DNA from: Okapia johnstoni
Lineage: Eukaryota > Chordata > Mammalia > Artiodactyla > Giraffidae
Length of the DNA: 64,000 nt
Direction: 5' to 3'
Assembly (NCBI GenBank): GCA_024291935.2
Contig: CM044320.1
Span: 30,844,001 to 30,908,000, forward strand
Positions 54,159-64,000 of this stretch are shown piece by piece. The notes under the pieces are model-generated. The model had not been told where the DNA came from. It searched no databases and worked only from the letters and a program-made list of their open reading frames with translations. Positions within the stretch are counted from its first letter, which is position 1. Every line of letters starts with the position of its first letter. The position numbers and the translations under genes were made by a program.

Positions 54159-56809
54159 GTTAGTTTTTACTTTATATATCCATTTGTCTCCCTTCATTAC
54201 ATGAGTCTGGCTCTTGAGAGTGGGGTAAAGGTAGAGGTTTGGCAGTCAACAATAGACAGCTTCTGCTTGAAGCAGTGGGAGTGCCTGTGATCACACCAAG
54301 ACAACACGTAAAGTCTAACCATTTAAATTTAAATATTTAAATCTGTTGTCTTCAGATTTCACAAAACCATGGGAATGCTTTAAGGTTTTCTTTTCCCAGA
54401 TCAAACAACCAAAAAATATAATCCAACAGCTCTTGAAAGAATCCAAATGATACACATCTCTATGAGTGTGAGTACAGGTGTAATACTGAGACTCCCACAA
54501 ATGACTGGCCCTCAGTCAGACAGGAGTCCACAAAGGCCTAGCCTCTCTAGTTCTTACAAAATGCCCTAATGTCTTTTCTGAGATTCAGAGACTCAAGCCT
54601 AAAAAAGGAGTTAGGTGATCTTAGTGCTAGTTTATCCAGCTACTCTGCATGCTTGATTGCTATTTCTGGACACATAAAACATAAAAAGCAAGCAATGCTC
54701 AGGAAAACTGGAAAATCACTTAATACATGATAAAAATTCTGAGTAATCAAAAATGTGTCCAATAAAGTTTGACCATTTTGTAACATACTAGACTTTTAAA
54801 GAAACACTTACATAAATATAGTTTTATAAAGGATGCTGTAAATTATTGTCCTCTTAAGGACTAAATGACTGGACAACATCAAGGAGATATATGAGAAATG
54901 AAGTTAGCAGATTTGAAGGATCATTTTTAAATTAAAACAATGAGGCTTCATACAAACTGCATAATATAAATAATACTATATGAATATATTTAATTTTGCC
55001 TTAGTCAGATACTTGGTTTAACAAGCCTTATTAGGCAGAATCCTTCTAGAATGACTTATCTAACAAAAATAACTTGGCTTATAAACCAAGAAAATTGGTT
55101 GCCTTTATTTGGTATCTTAAAATCATGTTTGAATAACTCTATCTGTATGACATACCCAATGTAATGTCCTTTTTAAGTCTTGATATGTATCATGGGGTTT
55201 TAAATAATTTTATTTTGAAAATTATTAATGAGAATTCTGTATGAACTAACTTATATTGCCATGTGCTTTACCCTATACTCCACATTAAAAAATAATTCTA
55301 CAACTCATTTGAGATGAGAAGTAGCAAAATTTAAGTGATCAAGTTAATAACATCTATTTTACATCACTTTATGTCAAAATTTAGTATATTAAACATACAT
55401 AAAAATAGAGCTTGGTCACAATCTCTCCCATAAGCACTTGGAGGGTAAGAATCATATACCATTCATCTTTACAGCCTCAGTACTCAGCATATCTTGTTAA
55501 AAAGTAGGCACAACAAAATGTTCACGAACTGAGCTAAAGCTGGTAGTGATGAGTGTGAGGTGGAAAAGAGTGAGAGTCACTCTTGAACTGATTGTGGGAA
55601 CCAGTACTGTCACCTCTTCTTGTTTCTTGGCTCTGGGCATCCTGTGTATTATCAGAGAACTGGAACAATGAGTACCTGGCAAGAGATAGACTACATTTCA
55701 TAAAGTACAGAAAGAATGAATTTTATTAGAGGAAAATCAACAGGCTAATTCTAAACTTTAACTAAAAGCAGAAGAGAAAATTTTACAATAAACTCTCTGG
55801 AAAGATAGCTAAAATATGTACTGAGCAGAGCTACCCCATTTGTGTGTTCTGAGGGCCACTGTCCCTTCAAAAACTGGTTTGCAAGGAGAGGTGGAGATCA
55901 ACCATTAAAGCAAAGCAAAATAAAGCAAAAGAGCCTTGCAATGATGACAACTGACCAAGAGCAGAAGCGGCTAATCTAAAATGCAGTGAACCAGCCCTCA
56001 GTGTAAACTGTTCAAGAAGAAGCTGGATGGCTAAGAAACTGAGGCTCCTCCTCCAGCCTGGACTTAGGAAAGTTCCCTCTGCTTCCCTCTTCTTGGTTAT
56101 CACCCTGCAGTGCCTGCATCATCCCCCAAAGTCTGGGAGTGCCTTGAGAACAAGGACAGTCTTTTATTCTTCTTTATTTGGTCCCTGAACACAATGAGGT
56201 TCACAAAGTTTAAAGCAAAAATAAACCTCTGCCATCAAATCAAATAAAATTGATACTGAAGATCTAGTCTGTGTTTTAATGATTTATAAGAATGAGAATT
56301 TCAATCTAGAGAAAATTTCATGACACATCTCAAAAATAAGGTTAAACATTCCCAAATTAATTATTTTTATTTGTAAACTCATACTTAAGATCTAGGATGG
56401 AGATTTAAATATTTTAATATATTGCTATGTATTCGATGTAGTCAAAGAATTTTATGACCTATATACAATCACAATTTCACCACTGGAGTGTTGAAAATTA
56501 CCACTGTTCAGCAGGTTTTAGAAATATTAAATACCCTCAGAATGAGGGACACATATTGAGAAGATAAATTCTTCACTACTGTACAGGAATAACAGTCTCA
56601 GTTTAATTATAAGGAACTACTTTTAAAGAAACAGACAAATCCCTTAAGTTTCCTGGGTTTCAGGTTCCTTTGGAATGAGATGAACATTGTTGTCAAATGC
56701 TATTATAAATTGAAGAGCTTGGTAAACACCATTTAGTTGTAAGTATTTTTGTATTATTTATTTATTATTGTAGTTATACTTCTTTATATTTACATATACA
56801 AAGGTTAAT
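54159..56809. other. 2.6-kb mostly unique AT-rich block
   Basis: A possible diverged L2 3' end lies at 55385-55535 (CACTTGGAGGGTAAGAATCA ... TACTCAGCATATCTTG). Otherwise no repeat, and the minus-strand frames (55497, 55867) have no domain. Confidence 0.45.
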
Positions 56810-56811
56810 CA

Positions 56812-56853
<42 letters not shown>

Positions 56854-56871
56854 CGCGCGCGCACGCGCACA
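56810..56871. repeat. (TG)n(CG)n alternating tract, potential Z-DNA
   Basis: A 62-bp run of strict purine-pyrimidine alternation: CATGTATG, about 15 TG units, then nine GC units, then GCACGCGCACA. The uninterrupted CG block is striking in AT-rich, CpG-poor DNA. Confidence 0.95.
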
Positions 56872-57063
56872 AACTGGACAATAACAGATCACTATAGTTT
56901 GTCCCTTAAAGCCTATTTCAAAAATGAAAACAGCTAAATAAAGTTGACTTTAATGGAAGCCAGCAGTTAATAAAATAACTTGTCTAAGAATCATCTTTTA
57001 CTAAGAGGTTTTTAAAAAGCCAGAAACTTTCCAAATAGAAGCACTAAACATTCAAAAATAAAG

Positions 57064-57203
57064 GTGAAAGTGAAAGTCACTCAGTCGTGTCTGACTCTTT
57101 GCAACCACATGGACTATACACTCCGTGGAATTCTCCAGGCCAGAATACTGGAGTGAGTAGCCGTTCCCTTCTCCAGGGGATCTTTCCAATCCAGGGTTTG
57201 AAG
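57064..57203 (-). mobile_element. Bov-tA SINE, head truncated
   Basis: Antisense: GTGAAAGTCACTCAGTCGTG, ACATGGACTATACACTCCGT, CCAGGCCAGAATACTGGAGT, GGATCTTTCCAATCCAGGGT. The CCAGGCCAGAATACTGG form matches the dimeric Bov-tA subfamily at 49.2 kb. Confidence 0.92.
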
Positions 57204-57689
57204 CATTAAAAAGTCAATTTGTCCAATACCTCAGGAATCTAGAATCAAGAACTACTTATCATATCCCAGAATATGTTGTGGTAATATACTGAAAGAGTTT
57301 TTTACATTACTACTGAGGTATTAGAATTAACCTTGAATTTTCTTCTTTCACTTGACTTATCATAAAACCTTACCACTATTTAAACATAGTTTATTATATT
57401 TGATATTAAAATCCCAAGTTCATAAAGGGTCAGATTCCCATTTATTCACTAAGATCACTGAAGAACATATCTACACTTTTCTGCTTGACTTCTCTCATTT
57501 TATTATTTTCTGGAAAGAAAGAGGAGAAACAAAAGTACTCTTCTATAACCTAACTCAATACCTTTATCAGAAGAGTGCAATATCTAACTTCTAGCCACAA
57601 ATTTCACAGTTTATAAAAAGAACTATAATATATTCCTTCCCATCCACTTAAGGAAAGACCTCTCCACCCAGGTGACCAGGATGGAGGCC
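57204..57689. other. Unique sequence, no feature seen
   Basis: An 80-codon plus-strand frame (57352-57594) has no recognised domain. Confidence 0.5.
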
Positions 57690-58570
57690 AATACCTCAGG
57701 TTCAATAAATTCTAAATGGAGCTTGTTACTGTTCCTATTCAATCCACTCCATGTCCGGTGTTCCCTACTTTTGTTTATGGCAGCAGCACCCTCTTAGTTA
57801 CCTGAAACTAGAAGTCCTTGAGCACTATTTGTCCAGTCTCTTACTTTCCCTCTGCATCCAGTTGCCAAGCCCTGACAATTCTTGCACTTAACTCTTTTTC
57901 CATCTGCTCCTTCCACTGCATTCCCACTTATGCTAGCTCAGGACCTTATCATCCCTTGCTTGAACCATCACCCAACTCTCTGCATTCCATCTTACTTACC
58001 AATACCTTTGCTTCCAATATTTTCATCTCTCTTCCATCCTACTTTTATATGCAAAATGAAACTTTCCTGAATGAACTCAGAGAAGTTCCATTCATCCCCT
58101 GCTCAAAAATCTTAAATGCCTTTCAAACGCCTGACAAACAACACCCGACTTATTCAAGGACTTCTATTATCCGGTTCAAATTTACCTTTCCAACTCTTTC
58201 TTCTCTACTAACTGTATGAGAGGATGTCTCCTGTGGTCTAAACAAGCCAGGCCTCTCATTTAGCACCCGATCCCCTCATTTACGCTGTTCTCCCTATCTG
58301 AAATGTCATTGCTCTGCGTAAAGGATATCTAAGTTCCAAGCGCTCTTCAGTGTGTCAGTATAAGTCAAACGCCAACTCCTCCCAACTATCCTTGACCACT
58401 CCTCTCCACCGCTACTACTGCCCCATTGAAATACGCACAGCTAACACTTTAATCTCTTACTGCACAGGTCATTTCTACCCTGAACGTTTGTTTTATACAT
58501 ATTTTACCTGCTACGCTAGAAAATACATCTATTATGTGTTTTACTATGACCAGGCACTACCTAAGCACTC
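57690..58570 (+). mobile_element. L2 LINE 3' region
   Basis: Pyrimidine-rich sense L2 order: AACTAGAAGTCCTTGAGCAC, CATCCAGTTGCCAAGCCCTG, ACAATTCTTGCACTTAACTC, GCTAGCTCAGGACCTTATCA, CTGCTCAAAAATCTTAAATG, TGTTCTCCCTATCTGAAATG and TTGACCACTCCTCTCCACC. A 133-codon plus-strand frame (57818-58219) and others here are chance frames in this repeat. Confidence 0.68.
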
Positions 58571-58582
58571 TAGATTGAAGGC

Positions 58583-58752
58583 AAAAGAAGAAAGAAGTGG
58601 CAGAGGATGAGATGATACGATAGCATCACTGACTCAAGGGACATGAATTTGAGCAAACTCTGGGAGATAGTGGAGGACAGCAGAGCCTGACGTGCTGCAG
58701 TCCGTAGGGTCACGAAGCGTCAGAACACGACACAGTGACTGAACAACAACAA
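58583..58752 (+). mobile_element. BovB 3' end, short
   Basis: 170 bp in sense: GGCAGAGGATGAGATGATAC, GCATCACTGACTCAAGGGAC, ACTCTGGGAGATAGTGGAGG, GTGACTGAACAACAACAAAT. Confidence 0.9.
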
Positions 58753-59089
58753 ATACATATTTCTATATAGACAGTCTCCTTGACTCTTTGCAAGAACCCT
58801 CTCATAGTTGAGGAAAAGGAGCCAAAAAGACCTTAAAGAACTTACTCAAGACCATACCCTTCTTCAATGGCATGTATAATGTATCGCCAACTCTGAAGCG
58901 CTTAAGACAATGTTTGCACATATTGTAATTTTCAACAGATATATTAAATGAAAAAGGAGTTCTATAAAATTTTACATCAGGAAATACTAAAGGGATATCC
59001 AGTTATTTATTTAATTTTCTGTATATTTGCTTATTAGGTAATTATCTAATACAAGATAAGTCTGTGCTACGTGAAGAATTCATTTAAAA
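58753..59089. other. Unique sequence, no feature seen
   Basis: No recognised element. Confidence 0.5.
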
Positions 59090-59335
59090 AAATGCATAAT
59101 AACTAACATTTATTGGATACCTACAAAAGGCAGAATTCTAAGAACTGGGCCAGTATTCACTCTTTTAATTCTGAAAGCTACACGATTCTTATTTTCAGAA
59201 AAGAATAATTTAAGTACAAAGATACAACTAACTAACTTGCCCAAGTTCCAGCAGCTAGCAAAGATACAGAGGAAGAATCTGGGCCGAGGTGGTAGGGTCC
59301 TAGAGCCTGCATGCTGAAGCACAATGCCATACTGT
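59090..59335 (+). mobile_element. MIR SINE
   Basis: Sense MIR, nearly full: TAACTAACATTTATTGGATA, AACTTGCCCAAGTTCCAGCA, GCTAGCAAAGATACAGAGGA, AGAATCTGGGCCGAGGTGGT and CTGAAGCACAATGCCATACT. Confidence 0.8.
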
Positions 59336-62025
59336 TTTCTCCGTCATACTGTTTTCTCTACAATGGGATTCTGTCTATCCTCAAGGGTCTCAGTACAATC
59401 TGGACTATCTAATATGCAGTATGGAACCATTTACCTAAATTCAGAACTATTTTGAAACTCTTAAAATATCCTTTGGTAGATCTGTCTAATGTGATCTGGG
59501 AGAACACTTGATTATCATAATCATCACAGTTACTATAGTCATCAAAAGCCTTATAGACTGAGAGATCTTAAGCAGAAAAAAACCAAACATGTGAAGAGAA
59601 GAACTATCTTTAACTCCAGACATTAAAAGAAAATTGCCATTCCCCCCAGTATCCATCCTACGCAGCACCTCTCAACAGCAACAACTCCTAAGACAATGGG
59701 AGAAGTAGCTAGTGCTGCCATTTATGCATGAATAAACTGTACACACACACTGAGAGAGATTCCCATATGGGAACAGAAAGAACATAAACAAAAGAAATAT
59801 GCCAGCAGAGGAACAGAAATTGCTCTTAAATGACAGTTTCTCCTGACACAGAATGAAAGATAAGTATAATTCCCCAGAGAGAATGGGGAAATCAGGACGG
59901 CTTTCATTTGGCAATGATAACATATTAAGAACAATTTTACTCATAGATTTTTCAGTCTTTGAAATGCTGGCACTCAGTATTACCAGAAATTACATTCTCC
60001 CCACTACTAGTACATATATATGTATCAATACATACCAGAGTGAAGATGTAAGTAATCCTTGATCAGTGTAGAATGTTAGTATCTCCTAAGAAATAATCTC
60101 CACACTTTTTCATTGATATTCAGTATCAGTATGTCCAACCCTCCTACAAAGAGGGTATTTATGAACCAAGTGTATCCAAAAGATAGACATTCCAAAGTTC
60201 TTCATTCTAGAAAATTTATATTTCAGGATAATTTTTCATTCTTATGATTCCATTTTATAATACTGCTGTTAAATATGAATAGAAAGTATCTTTAAAGGAC
60301 CACATAGAGCAGAGAAATCACATAAATGTGGATTACTGACACATTATAAATGCACACTTAAAAATTTACAGTAAGAGTATTATAAAAAAAAAAAAAGTTG
60401 CTCAAAATCATCTCTTTGATACATGCTACTTATGTCGGTATCTGTCCTTTAATGGAAAATCAATCTTGGATGTTTTTGCTACTTAATGTGTATTGTGCAA
60501 ATATGTATACATTCAAATGCATATAAATAAATATACTTTCTCATCAATACCACGGCAGTGTAGCAGAGTGAAAAATACAGAGAACAACAGTGAAAATGCA
60601 GTTAAAAACAATGTTTAAGACAACCCAAATTCAGTTACAATGATATTTATTTTCTCAGTTTAACTAATGAGACAGACATTTTAGATAGATTTCTCAATTT
60701 TCCTCTAAAAATCATCAGACTTTTCTAGTCTTCAAAAATAAAATCATGTGTTGAAGATAATGTTTCTTTTTCTTTTACCCAAAACAAAACAGAAGATAAT
60801 AACAACATGCAAAATGTTTCTGGAAAGTGAAAACACCAGGTGAATTAACTTAGCTCTACAGCAATTTTCTTTTTCAGTGAAAGTTCTTACGGCTTTTCTG
60901 AGTCACTCACCACAGAAACTAAACCTTGCATTGGGCATCCCCATTCTTTGTCATTTTAATTCAGTTATTTAAATGCACCATAAGTTTTCCTCTCAGATGA
61001 GATGCTAATCATGAAGGAAGTCTTCTTAATCAAAACGGAACAGCAAATGAGTACTTGTGTATTTTACCATGATTTCAGCTTGCAAGGGTAGAGGAACTCC
61101 TCCGTTTTACAGAAGCACAAAGGATCATCCACAGACTCTCTCGCACTCTTTGCATAGGCGTCTGCCCACAGATCATTCCCAAATTACCTACACTTTTATT
61201 TAGCTACCAGGTGATAACAGTTTGGCTTTACAATGAGCCTACATTGGCTATAAACTGGTTTTCTAAGCAGTTTTCATATTTTAAGCTCCACATATAAAAC
61301 TCACTTTATAATCAAACTGTTGCATTTTATTAGTTCTGTCTCCAAACAATACATGAAGTCCTCAAACTGCTTTTGCTAAATTAAAAAAAAAGTAATTCAT
61401 TTTCTACATAAGAAAAGTGTACTGAATCAGACACATATTATGTCACAATGGCAGGGATTAATTAGATCTGCATTGTCCATTACATGTCAAGTCTGTATAT
61501 GCTGCTGACTTAAAAGAGCCGCAAGTAATGTACAAAGTTTATAGTATTAATAAACATCATCCTGCATGTATGGAGAGTCTTTGGTTTCAAAAGCCTTACA
61601 AAGGAGTAAATTTGGCTATTTATCATGTCTCTTCCATAGTACTCATTTCACCAAACTACCCATATTTAGTTCTTTGAATCTTTTCTCATAAGTCAATCCC
61701 TTCAGCTCATTAGTCTTTCTTGCCCCTTGTCTCTGATTGTTTCCATTTGGTTTACTAGGGAGGTGGCATCTTACTAAAGCCTTGCCTTTTCTCTTAATTT
61801 CTATTCAAAGGATTATAAACTTCTTGAGGGCAAGAACCATGTTTTCTTGAATTAAAAATGAGTTAGAGACAAGATGCCTTATTGAAGATAATCTTGAATC
61901 TCCTTGCCTTTTGATAACTGACAATGTTTTAAATCTTATTAAGAAAGCTGCATTTTTGTGTGTGCTCACTTCATCTAGGAAAGAATGTATCACAGCTGAG
62001 TACCCTCAGACTTTTAAACAAGGGG
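59336..62025. other. 2.7-kb unique block, possible conserved non-coding stretches
   Basis: No young repeat. 60840-61260 and 61430-61560 have low homopolymer content and homeodomain-like TAATTAG (61459) and GATGCTAATCATG (61000) motifs. Nothing here can be called a gene. Overlapping short frames on both strands around 59480-60062 show no domain. Confidence 0.4.
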
Positions 62026-62073
62026 TGGTGTGTGTGTGTGTGTGTCTATGTGTGTGTCTGCGTGTGTGTGTGT
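62026..62073. repeat. Imperfect (TG)n microsatellite
   Basis: TG units interrupted by TCTA and TCTGCG. Confidence 0.93.
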
Positions 62074-62635
62074 TGGGATTAATTTCTACAACTGAATGCC
62101 TTGTGATAAATTGATTCTCTCAGAGAAACTGAATTACATTTTCCCCATGGGAATTAACATTATATGTGCATCGTAATAAGCAGTCTTTTGTTTTTCTTTT
62201 AAAAATCCTTTACAAAAATTCTGAAATCTGTTTCCAGTGAATATTCTGGACCTTTTCCCCTAAACAGATAACATTCTGCCCATCAAATGATCAGAGCCAT
62301 AAATAATGTGTATTTGTCTCAACCCACTACTCTGTACAAGGTCAAATCAAAAAAGTTTAAATCTTGTGGTGGAAAAAAGTAAGCAAAAGAAAAAATAACA
62401 GAAGGCCCTTTACTCAAGTTATATTAAAAACCTACAGGAAAAAATGCTTTTGAGTTCAGAGGGATGAGAAACTTGGAGAGACAGAAAGATGTAAAGCAGA
62501 TTCAGGAAATGGAATTTCAGGAGAATCCACAAGATTCTGACAGATGGAGAAGGGAATAGAGCATTTAGGTGCTGGGGAAATGGCCTGTAGAGAAAAACTA
62601 AGGTGGTTCAACTAAAATGGACTTTCTCTCTACTT
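62074..62635. other. Unique sequence, no feature seen
   Basis: Purine-rich 62340-62580, no recognised element. Confidence 0.5.
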
Positions 62636-62834
62636 TTCAGATGGTAAAGAATCTGCCTGCAATGCAGGAGACCCAGGTTCAATCCCTGGGTCGTGAAGAT
62701 CTTCTGGAAAAGGGTATGGCTACCCACTCCAGTATTCTTGCCTGGAAAATCTCTTTGATGGAGGAGCCTGGTGGGCTATCATCCATGGGTTCACAAAACA
62801 TTGGACATGACTTAGTGACTAAACAATAACAACA
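62636..62834 (+). mobile_element. Bov-tA SINE, head truncated
   Basis: TCAGATGGTAAAGAATCTGC, CCTGCAATGCAGGAGACCC, GAGGAGCCTGGTGGGCTATC and ACTTAGTGACTAAACAATAA. A T8G10 run follows at 62837-62854. Confidence 0.93.
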
Positions 62835-62854
62835 GCTTTTTTTTGGGGGGGGGG

Positions 62855-64000
62855 CACCCCAAACTAAGCGAGAAATACAAAACTTTTAGCCCATATTGAG
62901 TCCCTTAAAGCTATTAAACCCTTTGCCTTGCAGTACAAGGAAATCACTTTTCTCCTTGAGTACAGAGACTTGATATTCACCCCAAAGACCTATTCCACTC
63001 CGCTAAGATGAATTTGAACCCTGATACTGTCAACCAAGGGGTTAATTTATAACAGTCCTGAAAACTCTTCAAATCTGATCCTCCTACCAGCAAGGTGCTC
63101 ATTAACAAAGTGAATTACCTACTCCAATCAGGGACAGAGCCCTCTGGAAGGACTGAAAATTTTCACTGTTACATGGTTCTTTATTCTTTAACTCTACTGC
63201 CACCATTTTGAGTGTTATAAATAGATACCTTTCTGATATATAAATTTAATATATTTAGATAACAATACATTACATTTAATATATTCCCCTCATCAGCTAT
63301 GTTTGTTTTCTCTTAATTAATGAAAGAAACATGAAACATCTTATAGGATGTCTTGGCATCTTAACAAAAAAGAAAACTAGGTATAATTGCCTATATGCCA
63401 CCTAGAGAAGAATATGAAACAAACTTCTATGCCACAGGCATTTGTAAAATCAGGAGTTTATTTAAAAAGTTGATCAAAGTTTATCTCTGATCATCACAAC
63501 TCTCTACACCCTCCCTAAGATAAGCAGACAAATTATTCATTGAAAACATTGTGACAGATTTTCAAATAATCTGTAATTAGAACCAAAGGAAGATTTATGC
63601 CTTGCTTCATTTACCTGAAGACAAAAATTTAAATTTAAAAATGGTTAGAAATGTTTTCTTTATATTTTATATATGTCATAATATTTTATATCTTTATATA
63701 TTTTTAATAAATGTTTGCATATAATATTTTAACATTCAGACCCACACCCACATTCTCTGAATATTATCCATATTTCTTTATAGAAATCAAAAGGTAAATA
63801 CCATAAGGACACCTTATATACTGTCCACAACACAGAATATTTTATGAATATTTATTGAAAGGGACATAAAGCAGGCATATGAGGAGACCGGAGCTACAAG
63901 AAAAAGCCAAAATGTTTCCCTATTTCTTTGAATAGCCCATTTCTTCATCTAGAAACATGCAGTCCTTCTTAATACTCCATTCAAGGCAGGAAGTTGCTCC
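62855..64000. other. Unique AT-rich sequence to the window end
   Basis: No repeat family, RNA or exon recognised. Very AT-rich at 63640-63740. Confidence 0.5.

Noticed and set aside
57818..58219. 133-codon plus-strand open frame rich in Ser/Pro
   Set aside because: Chance frame in a pyrimidine-rich L2 remnant.

Overview
This window looks like nuclear DNA from a ruminant, most likely a bovid. The evidence is the repeat content. It holds many tRNA-derived Bov-tA SINEs, three BOV-A2 dimers with CAG/CTG tails and at least nine stretches of the RTE-clade LINE BovB. It also holds cetartiodactyl CHR-type SINEs and ruminant-type L1 3' ends. The background is AT-rich, with older mammal-wide layers beneath: MIR, L2, old L1 and hAT-Charlie remnants. 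Repeat families were named by recalled consensus, not by a search, and the exact species cannot be told.

I find no host protein-coding exon, promoter, CpG island, tRNA, rRNA gene or ncRNA gene that I can support. Every longer open frame is short, lies in unique AT-rich DNA without recognisable protein content, or is a sense or antisense reading of a retrotransposon. The window reads as intergenic sequence or the inside of a large intron.

Layout. 1-8 kb: Bov-tA copies, MIRs, an L2-like block, and two BovB 3' segments in opposite orientation (4.4-5.1 kb +, 7.5-8.1 kb -). 8-18 kb: unique DNA with L2 blocks, one BOV-A2, and a decayed BovB with a stop in its catalytic motif (16.7-17.9 kb). 18-24.4 kb: dense cluster ending in a 3.1-kb, nearly full-length BovB whose 5' half is inverted, flanked by a 10-bp target-site duplication (TSD). 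24.4-28.1 kb: repeat-poor. 28.1-30.8 kb: an older LTR-like repeat split by an L1 that also has an inverted 5' part and carries a 47-bp BovB insertion and a palindromic microsatellite. 31-45 kb: MIR, hAT, three BovB segments, and several SINEs with clear TSDs, including one nested head-on pair. 46.8-47.4 kb: a CHR SINE and an L1 3' end inserted in succession at one target, leaving three target copies. 49-54 kb: dimeric Bov-tA, AT/TG microsatellites, an old L1 ORF2 piece, and an L1 5' portion (5'UTR, ORF1, start of ORF2) on the minus strand. 54-64 kb: mostly unique, with a 62-bp potential Z-DNA tract, an L2, a BovB tail, a MIR and one SINE.

There is no operon or pathway here. The history is layered insertion: MIR, L2 and hAT first, then old L1 and LTR-like elements, then CHR SINEs, then BovB with Bov-tA and BOV-A2, which probably used BovB machinery. 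The best observations concern integration: two 5'-inverted LINEs from different clades 4-9 kb apart, two ultra-short BovB insertions with TSDs, and nested or reused target sites. I did not find a novel gene system.
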